NCBI GenBank assembly: GCA_947585965.1 | Contig: CANPXK010000001.1 | Location: 1-64,000, forward strand | Direction of reading: 5' to 3' | DNA from: an uncultured Clostridia bacterium | Lineage (GTDB): Bacteria; Bacillota; Clostridia; Oscillospirales; Acutalibacteraceae | Length of the DNA stretch: 64,000 nucleotides | In this document: positions 46,785 through 57,360 of the stretch, in pieces | Layout: each line of letters begins with the position of its first letter | Position numbering within the stretch: position 1 is the stretch's first letter | Notes under the pieces: generated by a model | What the model saw: only the letters and a program-made list of their open reading frames with translations | Told to the model about the DNA's origin: nothing | Databases searched by the model: none | Made by a program: the position numbers and the translations under genes

Positions 46785-48131
46785 TCAGTTTTTTTCTTCG
46801 GCTATATATAACTCTGCTTCACTCTTAAGTTCCCCGTATTCATTTTTAAGTTTTCCGTCTATAACACCTTCAAGCAAATACTTTAGTATTTTCCCTATGG
46901 TTTTCCCCTCTGTTATTCCCATAGCTATAAGGTCATTTCCCTTTATCGCAAGTGTTTTTAAGTTAAATTCCTGACCATCCGCTGTTTGCTCTTCAAATAT
47001 TTCCGTAAGCTTTTTTATATCCTCAAGCTTTCCGTTCAGCAAAGCCGGATTCTGTCCCATTGCATCCGCTTCTTTCAGCTGCATAAGCTCATGAAAATTT
47101 TCCACTCCGACCTTTGAGATAAGTATGCGGACATTCCGTGGATTTATCTTTGGTCTGACATCATGATATCTTATAAGCATACATACTTTATCTATGGTTT
47201 TATTATCAAGCTTGAGTCTTTTCATTATATCGTGTGCCTTTACCGCACCTTTTTCCGGGTGCCCGTGAAAATGTCCTGTCCCGGTTTCGTCCAAAGAATA
47301 ACATTCGGGTTTTGCTATATCATGGAAAAGGGCGGCAAGTCGAGAAATTTTACCGTGAGGAGAGTGAGAGATGACCTTAACCGTATGTGTCCATATATCA
47401 TAAATATGATGCGGATTATGCTGTTCAAATCCAACCATTTTCTCAATTTCCGGTATAAACACACACAACACATCAACATATTCAGTCAATACCCATTCTG
47501 CATATTCCCCGTCAATTATACCCAGAAGTTCACTTACTGTCCTTTCGGATGATATATTTTTAAGAAGAAATGCATTTTCATGTATGGCGGCGGAGGTTTT
47601 TTCCTCAATTTTAAAACCGAGCCTTGAAGAAAAACGCAAAGCACGGAGTATTCTCAGACCGTCCTCCCGGAACCTCTTGACCGGGTTTCCTACACATCTG
47701 ATAATTTTGTTCTTAATATCTTCCTCGCCGCCGAAAAAATCACACAGACCCTTATTATAATTATATGCCAATGCATTGATCGTAAAATCACGTCTTGCAA
47801 GATCCTCTCTCAGCGAACGCACAAAAGTTACGCTTTCGGGACGTCGGTTATCGCTGTATACCCCATCAATACGGAACGTTGTTATTTCATACAGTTCTTT
47901 GTCGAATTTTACGGTAACGGTGCCGTGCTTTAATCCGTTAGTTATTATATTTGTTTTTCCGAGAATATCAAGTGTTTCCTCAGGGAGTGCCGATGTACAT
48001 ATATCCCAGTCATGCGGCACAAGTCCCATAATACTGTCACGTATGCAGCCGCCTACGGCATAGGCTTCAAATCCTGAGTTCTGTATTTTTTCTATTATTT
48101 TATCTACATTATGCGGAATTTCAATTTTCAT
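46785..48131 (-). CDS. cca: CCA tRNA nucleotidyltransferase with HD domain
   Basis: AYAVGGCIRDSIMGLVPHDWDICTSA, FHDIAKPECYSLDETG. Confidence 0.95.
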   Translation of the reverse strand: MKIEIPHNVDKIIEKIQNSGFEAYAVGGCIRDSIMGLVPHDWDICTSALPEETLDILGKTNIITNGLKHGTVTVKFDKELYEITTFRIDGVYSDNRRPESVTFVRSLREDLARRDFTINALAYNYNKGLCDFFGGEEDIKNKIIRCVGNPVKRFREDGLRILRALRFSSRLGFKIEEKTSAAIHENAFLLKNISSERTVSELLGIIDGEYAEWVLTEYVDVLCVFIPEIEKMVGFEQHNPHHIYDIWTHTVKVISHSPHGKISRLAALFHDIAKPECYSLDETGTGHFHGHPEKGAVKAHDIMKRLKLDNKTIDKVCMLIRYHDVRPKINPRNVRILISKVGVENFHELMQLKEADAMGQNPALLNGKLEDIKKLTEIFEEQTADGQEFNLKTLAIKGNDLIAMGITEGKTIGKILKYLLEGVIDGKLKNEYGELKSEAELYIAEEKN

Positions 48132-48209
48132 ATTTACCTCTTAAAAAATCGGCACCCTCAACGCTGTACATTGAAGATGCCGATCGCAAATAATTCAATA
48201 TTGCTGTTA

Positions 48210-48788
48210 TCACTCAGCAGCCGGTGAAGTTGCCTCGCTGCTTACACTGTTCTGTGAAGCTTCCGTATCACTTGCATCCGTACCTGACGCACTGCTTTCC
48301 GTTGTACTTGCCGCACTGCTCTCTGTCATGCTTGCAACACTGCTTTCCGCTGTACTTGCCGCACTACTTTCTGTTTTGGAACCTTCCTCGGATAAAGCAC
48401 CCGTCGAGGATTCATCCTTTCCGGAGTCCTCTGTCTTACCGCCATCTTCGGAAGTCTCGGAATCTTCTTCTGACTTGCTGCTTTCATCGCTTACAACCGA
48501 ACTCTCGGAAGCTCCCGCATTATTATCTATACTGTCGCCTGTTATACCGAAGAAAGAAAGTGCATTCAGAAGAACAACCAATACAAAAAACGTAATAGCA
48601 CAATATTTCGTTACCCTTGCAAATATAGCATCAGCAGTACGAGCCTTACCCTTAGAAAGGAAAGAATCAGCCCCGCCGGTCACGGTTCCGAGTCCTGCCT
48701 GATGTCCCTCCTGCAATATAATAACAATAACCATGATTATTGACAATAGAAGCACCAGTATACCTACTATCATTTCCCATACGCCCAT
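48210..48788 (-). CDS. secG: Preprotein translocase SecG with extended Ser-rich repetitive tail
   Basis: ILQEGHQAGLGTVTGGADSFL; tail with TESSAAST-type repeats. Confidence 0.88.
   Translation of the reverse strand: MGVWEMIVGILVLLLSIIMVIVIILQEGHQAGLGTVTGGADSFLSKGKARTADAIFARVTKYCAITFFVLVVLLNALSFFGITGDSIDNNAGASESSVVSDESSKSEEDSETSEDGGKTEDSGKDESSTGALSEEGSKTESSAASTAESSVASMTESSAASTTESSASGTDASDTEASQNSVSSEATSPAAE
48289..48375. repeat. 24-bp tandem repeats in secG tail
   Basis: GCACTGCTTTCCGTTGTACTTGCC-type unit x ~3.6. Confidence 0.85.
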
Positions 48789-48926
48789 TATGTAAAATCC
48801 TCCATTCGTTTATACTCAACATACCTGTTTATAATAACACATAATTTAAATAAAATCAAGTGATTTATGCCTTAAAATTGTATTTTTTTCATAGAAATTT
48901 CCATTTATATTTTTATGTAATCTGCA

Positions 48927-49108
48927 TATAATACTATCGTCGGGAAAAACACAATAAAGTCCGTGCAAAAGCCCGGATAGAAATCCTGATTATCCCGACA
49001 AATCAATAAGCTGAAAAAGCTATAATGCTATAAAGGCAGAAAAAAGAAAATAATTCTGTCAGTTTCCGCTGCTTCTTATTATTGGGGCAGCGGAAAAATT
49101 TTTTCAGA
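48927..49108 (+). ncRNA. Candidate structured ncRNA between secG and parC-like genes
   Basis: TATAAT 6 nt before a closing stem GTCGGGA/TCCCGAC (48939-48945/48993-48999), inner hairpin, downstream TTTCCGCTGC/GCAGCGGAAA plus T-run. Confidence 0.35.
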
Positions 49109-51338
49109 ATGACATTTGCTCAGCTTCATTCGATTTTGGCAGCTGACCTGTTGACGGGAAGGTTTTTGCCCTGTATCGCTCCGGATCACTTATTATCCCC
49201 TCGCTGAGAAGCCTTGCTGATACAACCCTGTGTCCCTTTCTCTGCTTCATTACCGCAACACCCTGAGTTGATCTTGTGGATTTCGTAAGAATATCGCCTG
49301 CCTTGAATACCAGTGCCCTGCCGGAGGTTGAAAGTAAAACTATATCGCTTTCATCATCAGGCACATAGCAAATAGCAGCAAGTCTTTCCTTTTCGGAATA
49401 TGCACCCGTAAGCTTCTTGCGGTTCGTCTTTGTTGCATAGGCTTCGAGAGCTACCTTTGCAACCTTTCCGCTTTCAAATACGAAAAATACATAACCCTTG
49501 TAATCCTTTGTAGGTATCATATATATTGCATTTTCGCCCTCGTCAAACGACAGCTTTGTCGGTATATAGTCACCGAGAACGCTTGTTTTTGTATCGCTGA
49601 AATCACAGCCCTTTGCCTTATATGCCTTTGCCATATCGGAAAAGAATATTATATCCGTATTATTAGTTGTTTCTATATGCTCGATTATCTCATCGCCCTC
49701 CTTCAGCTTATGCTCGCCGCTCATACGCAGGGACTGAGGTGTAATCTTCTTAAAATAGCCCTCCTTAGAAAAGAACAGATTTACCGCATAATCCGGCACT
49801 TCCTCGACTGTTTCATCGTCCGCTATATCATTGGCATAAATTATCATACTGCGGCGTGGCTGTCCGTATTTTTCGGCGATTTCCGAAAGCTCTCTTATAA
49901 TAATATTCTTGATTTTCGTTTTACTGTTGAGTATTGCTTCAAGCTCGGAAATTTCCTTTTCAAGCTTTGATATATCCTCCGTTCGTTTCAGTATATATTC
50001 ACGATTGAGATGCCGCAGCTTTATTTCCGCAACATATTCAGCCTGTATTTCATCTATTCCGAAACCCTCCATAAGGTTAGGAACGACCATTACCTCTTCC
50101 TCTGTATTTCTTATGATACTTATTGCCTTGTCAATATCAGGAAGTATTCTTTCAAGACCACGTAGAAGATGAAGTCTGTCCTGCTTTTTATGAAGGTCAA
50201 AATATGTCCTGCGTCTTACACATTCAATTCTGAATGCCGACCATTCGTTAAGCATCTCCCTCACGCCAAGCACCCTCGGCGTACCCGCAATAAGCACATT
50301 GAAATTGCAGGCAAAGCTGTCCTCAAGCGGCGTCATCTTATATAATTTTGACATAAGCTTATCAGGATTAACTCCTCTTTTCAGGTCAATGGTTATCTTA
50401 AGACCGTCTATACCCGTTTCATCACGGATATCGGAAATATCCTTTATCTTCCCCTGCTTTACAAGGTCAATTACCTTTTCAATTATAGCTTCTGAGGTTG
50501 TCGTCTGCGGAATAGACAATACATCTATACAGTTTGCAAATTTATCATATACATACCTTGCCCTCAGCCTTATACTTCCTCTGCCTGTTTCATATACGCT
50601 GCGCATAGTCTGTTCGTCATAAACTATCTGTGCTCCGCCTGTAAAATCGGGGGCAACCAGTGTTGACATAATATCAAAATCAGGGTCACGCAAAAGACCT
50701 ATTGTCGTATGGCAGACCTCTGCTAAATTAAAAGAACAGATCGAACTTGCCATTCCTACGGCTATACCTGTATTCGCATTTACGAGAACAGACGGAAAAG
50801 CCGCCGGCAGAAGAGTCGGTTCTTTCAATGTATTGTCATAGTTATCAACAAAATCAACCGTATCCTTATCTATATCACGGAAAAGCTCATTACATATCGG
50901 GTCAAGCTTTGCTTCGGTATATCGGGAAGCTGCCCACGCCATATCTCTGCTGTAAAACTTACCGAAATTTCCTTTTGAATCAACAAACGGGTGCAGAAGT
51001 GCTTCATACCCCCTGCTGAGTCTTACCATTGTATCATATATTGCCGCATCTCCGTGCGGATTGAGTTTCATTGTTTGTCCCACAATATTTGCCGACTTCG
51101 TTCTTGTCGCACCCAAAAGTCCCATTTTATACATTGTATATAAGAGTTTCCTGTGTGATGGCTTAAAGCCGTCTATCTCGGGAATAGCACGGCTGAGTAT
51201 TATACTCATAGCATAGGGCATAAAATTTTCCTCAAGTGTGGATACGATTTTTTCCTCCACAACCTCTCCCGCACCCTCTATATAACCCTGTATTTTTTGT
51301 GCAGACGGGGTATTTTTTGTTGTTTTCCTTTTTGCCAT
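49104..51338 (-). CDS. Type IIA topoisomerase subunit A (ParC/GyrA-like)
   Basis: MPYAMSIILSRAIPEIDGFKPSHRKLLYTMYKMGLL. Confidence 0.95.
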   Translation of the reverse strand: MAKRKTTKNTPSAQKIQGYIEGAGEVVEEKIVSTLEENFMPYAMSIILSRAIPEIDGFKPSHRKLLYTMYKMGLLGATRTKSANIVGQTMKLNPHGDAAIYDTMVRLSRGYEALLHPFVDSKGNFGKFYSRDMAWAASRYTEAKLDPICNELFRDIDKDTVDFVDNYDNTLKEPTLLPAAFPSVLVNANTGIAVGMASSICSFNLAEVCHTTIGLLRDPDFDIMSTLVAPDFTGGAQIVYDEQTMRSVYETGRGSIRLRARYVYDKFANCIDVLSIPQTTTSEAIIEKVIDLVKQGKIKDISDIRDETGIDGLKITIDLKRGVNPDKLMSKLYKMTPLEDSFACNFNVLIAGTPRVLGVREMLNEWSAFRIECVRRRTYFDLHKKQDRLHLLRGLERILPDIDKAISIIRNTEEEVMVVPNLMEGFGIDEIQAEYVAEIKLRHLNREYILKRTEDISKLEKEISELEAILNSKTKIKNIIIRELSEIAEKYGQPRRSMIIYANDIADDETVEEVPDYAVNLFFSKEGYFKKITPQSLRMSGEHKLKEGDEIIEHIETTNNTDIIFFSDMAKAYKAKGCDFSDTKTSVLGDYIPTKLSFDEGENAIYMIPTKDYKGYVFFVFESGKVAKVALEAYATKTNRKKLTGAYSEKERLAAICYVPDDESDIVLLSTSGRALVFKAGDILTKSTRSTQGVAVMKQRKGHRVVSARLLSEGIISDPERYRAKTFPSTGQLPKSNEAEQMSF

Positions 51339-51423
51339 AATTATTTTTCTCCTACCCGGTTAATAATTCCGAAAATCTGTTTTTCTCTATATTCGTTCAC
51401 TGATTGTATATTCGTCATGATGC

Positions 51424-51795
51424 CTATATAAAAAAATCGAATATGGCAGCGACTAACATCGGTACGGCAATCAAGCCTCCTAATACACCTGTAAAAGATC
51501 CGATTTTTTTATATTTTGTTTTTTTATTTATGATTATTCCTGCAACAGCCAAAAGTATTCCCGATAATATCGGTAAAAACCAGCCTGCCGTATTATACAG
51601 CCAGATATAAAATTGAACTGCGATAAGAACTGTCATCGGAGCGGCTATCAATCCTCCCAGCACACTTATACAAAATCCGATTTTTTTATACTTTGTTTTT
51701 TCGTTTATGATTTTTCCTGCAACAACCATGAGTATTCCTAATAATGTCAATAAAAACCATCCGGCCAGAATAATCAGTAAACCTATAAAAGCCAT
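51424..51795 (-). CDS. Small membrane protein with internal duplication
   Basis: AGWFLLTLLGILMVVAGKIINEKTKYKKIG repeated as AGWFLPILSGILLAVAGIIINKKTKYKKIG. Confidence 0.75.
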   Translation of the reverse strand: MAFIGLLIILAGWFLLTLLGILMVVAGKIINEKTKYKKIGFCISVLGGLIAAPMTVLIAVQFYIWLYNTAGWFLPILSGILLAVAGIIINKKTKYKKIGSFTGVLGGLIAVPMLVAAIFDFFI

Positions 51796-51811
51796 AATTT
51801 ACCTCCCTGTG

Positions 51812-53800
51812 TTATGAAACATCAAGGTCGTCAATATACTTAGCTCCGTTTTCAATTATATAATCCCTTCTCACGGCAAGATTATCACCTAAAAGTATAT
51901 CGAACATTTCCGATGTCATTGCCGCATCATCGGGCATAACCTTGATAAGTCGGCGTGTATCGGGATTCATTGTCGTAAGGCTCATCATATCGGGTTCATT
52001 TTCACCCAGTCCCTTTGAACGCTGTATCGTGAATTTATCTTTTCCTATTTCCTTTATAAATTTCTCCTTTTCCGCTTCGGTATAAGCAAAATATACCTTA
52101 TCCTTTGAGGTAATCTCATAAAGCGGAGATTCGGCAATAAATACCTTGCCCTCTCTTATAAGCGTCGGTGCAAGACGGTATATCATTGTAAGCAGAAGTG
52201 TACGTATATGAAATCCGTCGACATCGGCATCCGTGCAGAGTATTATCTTATTCCACCTTAAAAGCTCCATATCAAATGATGCGAGATCCTTATTTGCTTT
52301 GGATTTTACCTCTACTCCGCATCCGAGTACCTTGAGGAGATCTGTTATTATTTCACTTTTGAATATCTTATTGTAATCAGCCTTAAGGCAGTTCAGTATC
52401 TTACCTCTTATCGGCATTATAGCCTGAAAATCAGGATTTCTCGCCTGCTTGCAGGCACCGAGAGCCGAATCACCCTCAACTATGAACAGCTCACGCTCAC
52501 TTTTATCCTTGCTGCGGCAATCGACAAATTTTGCCACTCTGCCTGTCATATCCATATTTCCCGCAAGTGTTTTCTTTATGTTGAGTCTTGTCTTTTCCGC
52601 ACTCTCACGGCTTCTTTTATTTATCAGCACCTGAGCGGCAATCTTGTCCGCATCAAGCTTATTCTCTATAAAATATACCTCAAGCTGATGACGCAGATAC
52701 TCCGTCATAGCATCCTGTATACCCTTGTTTGTTATCGCCTTTTTAGTCTGATTTTCATATGATGTAACACTGGAAAAAGACGAAATTACTATAACAAGAC
52801 AGTCCTTTACATCATCTATATTTATCTTTGCTTCATTTTTTGAATATTTTCCGTTTGCCTTAAGGTATGAATCTATTGCATATACAAATGCATTTTTCAC
52901 CGCCTTTTCGGGTGCGCCGCCGTATTCGAGCCATGAGGAATTGTGATAGTATTCCGCTGTACTTACCTTATTTGAAAATGCAAGTGCGATATTGATTTTT
53001 GTTTTATATTCCTGCTTATCCTCACGGTCACGAACCATTCTTTCGGTCTGCCAATACTGCACAGAGGATATACCATCCTCACCGATAAGCTCTTTTACAT
53101 GATCCTCGATACCGTTTTCATATATAAATTCCTGTTCTTCAAAGCCGCCCTCTGTTTTCTCCGAGCGGTACAGGAAGAGAATACCGGCATTTACTATCGC
53201 CTGTCGCTTTATTGTATCAATAAAGTATTCATCAGTAATATTTATATCGGTAAATACCTCGATATCGGGCTTCCACTTAATTTTCGTTCCTGTTTTCTTA
53301 CCGGTATATTTTTCCTTTTTAAGCCCTCCGACATTCTCTCCGTGTTCAAATTCAAGTTTGAAAAGAGTGCCGTCGCGGCGTATTTCAACATTCATGTATT
53401 CTGATGAATACTGCGTCGAGCAAAGTCCCAGACCGTTAAGGCCGAGGGAAAATTCGTAGCTTTCGGCTTCGCTGTTATTATACTTACCACCCGCATAAAG
53501 CTCACAGAAAACAAGCTCCCAGTTATATCTTTCCTCATTTTTATTGTAATCAACGGGTATTCCTCTGCCAAAATCCTCAATTTCAATCGAATGGTCGGCA
53601 TATTTTGTAATTATAATTTTTTTGCCGTAGCCCTCTCTTGCCTCGTCAATGGAATTTGAAAGTATCTCAAATGCGGAATGCTGACATCCCTCTATTCCGT
53701 CCGAACCGAATATAACTGCCGGACGCTTTCTTACCCTGTCGGCACCTTTGAGCGAACTTATACTTTCATTTCCGTATTCCTGAGTATTTTTTTTTGCCAA
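51812..53800 (-). CDS. Type IIA topoisomerase subunit B (ParE/GyrB-like)
   Basis: GHKL ATPase and TOPRIM (FIVEGDSALGACKQARNPDFQAIMPIRGKILN). Confidence 0.95.
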   Translation of the reverse strand: MAKKNTQEYGNESISSLKGADRVRKRPAVIFGSDGIEGCQHSAFEILSNSIDEAREGYGKKIIITKYADHSIEIEDFGRGIPVDYNKNEERYNWELVFCELYAGGKYNNSEAESYEFSLGLNGLGLCSTQYSSEYMNVEIRRDGTLFKLEFEHGENVGGLKKEKYTGKKTGTKIKWKPDIEVFTDINITDEYFIDTIKRQAIVNAGILFLYRSEKTEGGFEEQEFIYENGIEDHVKELIGEDGISSVQYWQTERMVRDREDKQEYKTKINIALAFSNKVSTAEYYHNSSWLEYGGAPEKAVKNAFVYAIDSYLKANGKYSKNEAKINIDDVKDCLVIVISSFSSVTSYENQTKKAITNKGIQDAMTEYLRHQLEVYFIENKLDADKIAAQVLINKRSRESAEKTRLNIKKTLAGNMDMTGRVAKFVDCRSKDKSERELFIVEGDSALGACKQARNPDFQAIMPIRGKILNCLKADYNKIFKSEIITDLLKVLGCGVEVKSKANKDLASFDMELLRWNKIILCTDADVDGFHIRTLLLTMIYRLAPTLIREGKVFIAESPLYEITSKDKVYFAYTEAEKEKFIKEIGKDKFTIQRSKGLGENEPDMMSLTTMNPDTRRLIKVMPDDAAMTSEMFDILLGDNLAVRRDYIIENGAKYIDDLDVS

Positions 53801-53835
53801 TGTTTTTTCCTCTTTTCATATATGTAGGTTGTAGG

Positions 53836-54768
53836 TCAATATTTTTCTATAATGCTTCTGAAATAATTAAGCATCCAGTTTTCAAAGGTCATGTTGTATA
53901 GATGTATCCTGTCATCAATACTGAATGTGAATGCCGCAACCTGTCCGTTATATTTTCCCGTGCATATAAGGTAAACCGAACTTCTGCCGTCCTCTGAGGA
54001 ACATATCTCGATAAGTCCGTTATACAGCTCCGTTGAAATCCTGCTGTAGTTTCCGCCGCTTGCATAGGCCTTTCCGAGATTTTCATACCACTCAAACCAT
54101 TTTTCCTCGTCCTCAACAAAATCAACAACAGGATCCTTACTCTCGATAGTATATGGAATGTCATGGTAATCCTGCCTTGCTCTTATCATTGCATAATTGC
54201 ATTTTGTCGGGGAATGGCATAAGTAATTATTGAATTCAACCTCGTCAAGCGAATAAAGACCTCCCTCGGGACCGGCACCGCCGTTTCCTACCTGTGTAAG
54301 GAAACTGACGTAGCCCGCAGGAAGTGAAATTTTATGTTTTTCCTCAAAGTTCTTCACCACTGATATTGGTGCTGCGGAGGAAAATCTGTATTTATGCCTG
54401 TTTGCACCATACTCATTAAAATCCCTGTCTATCTCCTTTGCTCTGTTTGCAAGTCCTATAAGCTGCAATGAGAATGACGAAAGCTTGGGCAGGTCGGGTT
54501 CGGCAATCCTCTTTATTCTGTCAAGACCCGTTATATTATGCTGCTCTCCTAAAATATTAATATTATCAAAGGGCAGATCCGTTTTTTCCGCACGTTCTAT
54601 TTCCTGCTCTTCGGTAACATCCTCCCTTATATCATCCTCATCCTCGACAGGCCGTATCATATCAAGACCCTTGATATCGACCCTACTATTTTCCTCTATC
54701 TTTTTGATTTTGTCAAGACCTGTAATCTCCGTTTTTTCTTTATTTTTATTTTTTTCCGGTATTTCCAT
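53836..54768 (-). CDS. SMI1/KNR4 (SUKH) domain protein with N-terminal GLDxI repeats
   Basis: VVKNFEEKHKISLPAGYVSFLTQVGNGGAGPEGGLYSL. Confidence 0.85.
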   Translation of the reverse strand: MEIPEKNKNKEKTEITGLDKIKKIEENSRVDIKGLDMIRPVEDEDDIREDVTEEQEIERAEKTDLPFDNINILGEQHNITGLDRIKRIAEPDLPKLSSFSLQLIGLANRAKEIDRDFNEYGANRHKYRFSSAAPISVVKNFEEKHKISLPAGYVSFLTQVGNGGAGPEGGLYSLDEVEFNNYLCHSPTKCNYAMIRARQDYHDIPYTIESKDPVVDFVEDEEKWFEWYENLGKAYASGGNYSRISTELYNGLIEICSSEDGRSSVYLICTGKYNGQVAAFTFSIDDRIHLYNMTFENWMLNYFRSIIEKY

Positions 54769-54885
54769 ACTATTCTCACCTCTGAATTTCTATTTTATTT
54801 TCTTTAAAATCATAATTTCACTCATGAGTTAATCAGCTGTATTTTTATATCACTTTAAGTCAGTTTTTCATTTTTTCTATGATTA

Positions 54886-56844
54886 TTAATTTCCCTGCAA
54901 TTCTTTAATTTTATCACGAAGATATGCCGCGTGTTCAAATTCAAGCAGCTTTGCCGCAGCTTTCATCTCCTTTGTAAGCTGTGCAATGAGTTTTTCCCTC
55001 TCCTGCTTGCTCATCTTTGTCTTGCCCCTGAGCTTTTTATCACTTCTTGTTGATATCTCTATGATATCGCTTACCTTTTTAGTTATTGTTTTCGGAGTAA
55101 TACCGTGCTCCTCATTATATTTCATTTGAATTGCACGGCGGCGTTCCGTTTCGGTTATGGCTTTTTCCATAGATTCCGTAACCTCATCGGCATACATAAT
55201 TACCGTACCCTCGGCATTTCTTGCCGCTCTGCCTATCGTCTGTATAAGCGAGCGTTCACTTCTCAGAAATCCCTCCTTATCGGCATCAAGTATCGCAACA
55301 AGAGAAACTTCAGGAATATCAAGACCCTCACGCAAAAGATTTATTCCGACAAGAACATCAAATTCTCCGAGCCGCAAATCTCTTATTATCTCCATTCTCT
55401 CAACTGTATCTATATCATGGTGCATATATCTTATCTTTATACCCATGGTTGTAAGGTAATCCGTAAGATCCTCTGCCATTTTCTTTGTAAGAGTCGTTAC
55501 AAGCACCTTCTGCTTTTTTTCCGTGCGTATATTTATCTCCGATATAAGGTCGTCCATCTGTCCCTCAACGGGTCGGACGCTTATCTCGGGGTCAAGAAGT
55601 CCTGTCGGTCTTATAACCTGCTCCGTTACTTTTCCGCTTTTTTCAAGCTCAAAATCTCCGGGAGTTGCGCTTACAAAAATAACCTGATTTATTCTTTTAT
55701 AAAATTCATCAAAATTAAGCGGTCGGTTGTCATATGCGGACGGCAGTCTGAAGCCGTATTCCACAAGATTTTCCTTTCTTCCCCTGTCGCCGCCGTACAT
55801 TCCCCTTACCTGCGGGAGCATTACATGGGATTCGTCAACAAACAGCAGATAATCCTCCGGAAAATAATCAAGAAGCGTATACGGAACACTTCCCGGCTTT
55901 CTTCCCGAAAGCACACGGGAATAATTCTCGATTCCGCTGCAAAAACCTATTTCCCTGAGCATTTCTATATCATATCTTGTACGCTGTTCTATTCTTTGTG
56001 CTTCAAGAAGCTTTCCCCTGTCCTTAAAGAATTTTATTCTTTCCTCAAGCTCCTTTTCTATCTCTTTTATTGCAATTTCTATTTTTTCCTTCGGTACAAT
56101 ATAGTGCGAAGCAGGATATATTGCAGCATGACGAAGATCCGCCCTGCGTTCTCCCGTCATGGGGTTTATTTCGCTTATCCTGTCTATCTCATCTCCGAAG
56201 AACTCTACTCTTATTATGGAATCGGCAGACGCTGCGGGGAAAATCTCCACAACATCACCTCGCACACGGAATTTATTTCTTGTGAAATCGACATCATTTC
56301 TTTCGTACTGGAGTTCTATAAGCTTTTTGAGAAGTTCATTTCTCGGTTTTTCCATACCCGGACGGAGGGAAATTACCATATTACGGTAATCTATAGGGTT
56401 ACCGAGAGAATATATGCAGGATACACTTGCAACTATTATAACATCACGTCTTTCGGACAAGGCAAGCGTTGCGGAATGTCGGAGCTTATCTATCTCGTCA
56501 TTTATTGCACTGTCCTTTTCTATATAGGTATCCGTCGTAGGTACATATGCCTCGGGTTGGTAATAATCATAATAGGAAACAAAATATTCAACCGCATTGT
56601 CGGGGAAAAACTCACGAAATTCGGAGCAAAGCTGTGCCGCAAGGGTTTTGTTGTGTGCAAGAACCAATGTGGGGCGGTTAAGCTGTGCAATAACATTCGC
56701 CATTGTAAAGGTTTTTCCCGAGCCTGTAACACCGAGCAGTGTCTGTTCCCTGTTTCCTGCCCTCACTCCCTCGACAAGCTCCGCTATAGCATTTGGCTGA
56801 TCTCCTGTAGGTTTATAATCCGACACAAGCTTAAACTTATCCAT
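54886..56844 (-). CDS. uvrB: Excinuclease ABC subunit B
   Basis: [28 protein letters not shown] motif; start revised to [17 protein letters not shown]. Confidence 0.97.
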   Translation of the reverse strand: MDKFKLVSDYKPTGDQPNAIAELVEGVRAGNREQTLLGVTGSGKTFTMANVIAQLNRPTLVLAHNKTLAAQLCSEFREFFPDNAVEYFVSYYDYYQPEAYVPTTDTYIEKDSAINDEIDKLRHSATLALSERRDVIIVASVSCIYSLGNPIDYRNMVISLRPGMEKPRNELLKKLIELQYERNDVDFTRNKFRVRGDVVEIFPAASADSIIRVEFFGDEIDRISEINPMTGERRADLRHAAIYPASHYIVPKEKIEIAIKEIEKELEERIKFFKDRGKLLEAQRIEQRTRYDIEMLREIGFCSGIENYSRVLSGRKPGSVPYTLLDYFPEDYLLFVDESHVMLPQVRGMYGGDRGRKENLVEYGFRLPSAYDNRPLNFDEFYKRINQVIFVSATPGDFELEKSGKVTEQVIRPTGLLDPEISVRPVEGQMDDLISEINIRTEKKQKVLVTTLTKKMAEDLTDYLTTMGIKIRYMHHDIDTVERMEIIRDLRLGEFDVLVGINLLREGLDIPEVSLVAILDADKEGFLRSERSLIQTIGRAARNAEGTVIMYADEVTESMEKAITETERRRAIQMKYNEEHGITPKTITKKVSDIIEISTRSDKKLRGKTKMSKQEREKLIAQLTKEMKAAAKLLEFEHAAYLRDKIKELQGN

Positions 56845-56867
56845 AACTGCACCCCATTTCGTTTTTA

Positions 56868-57344
56868 CTACTTTTCTTTGATACGCTTGCCTGTGATATG
56901 CTCTACGGTAAGCTCCAGACATTGTACATTATTTCCGTGTTTTTTTATTTCATTCTCCGTATATTCATTATCATCAATGAATTTGTACATAATTCTGCGG
57001 CAGATATCAAGAGCCCTGTCATGGTCATCAATAATTTTTATCCTTCCGAAAACTATAATGCTTCTGAAGTTTAGATACCATTCTCCGTCATTCCTGTATC
57101 CGTCATCATATACACAGAACGATGCCTTATCACAATATCTTATCGCATCTGTCTTATGCCCCTCCTTACTACCATGAAAGCAGATGGTTCCGCTTTCCTC
57201 GCAGTAAACATAGTTAATCGGAAGTCCGTATGGGTAACCGTCTTCACCCAAGAGTGAAAGTACGCCTCTTTTTTGATTTTTCAGTACTTCAATACACTCT
57301 TCATTCGTAAGCTGCTGTTTGAATCTCCTCATTTTTCCGAACAT
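56868..57344 (-). CDS. Pyridoxamine 5'-phosphate oxidase family protein
   Basis: [42 protein letters not shown]. Confidence 0.9.
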   Translation of the reverse strand: MFGKMRRFKQQLTNEECIEVLKNQKRGVLSLLGEDGYPYGLPINYVYCEESGTICFHGSKEGHKTDAIRYCDKASFCVYDDGYRNDGEWYLNFRSIIVFGRIKIIDDHDRALDICRRIMYKFIDDNEYTENEIKKHGNNVQCLELTVEHITGKRIKEK

Positions 57345-57360
57345 ATTATAACCTCATTAA

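Noticed and set aside
55105-57177. 690-aa plus-strand ORF
   Set aside because: Lies antisense to the clearly recognisable uvrB and PNPOx-like genes; composition is a codon-bias shadow with no domain signature.
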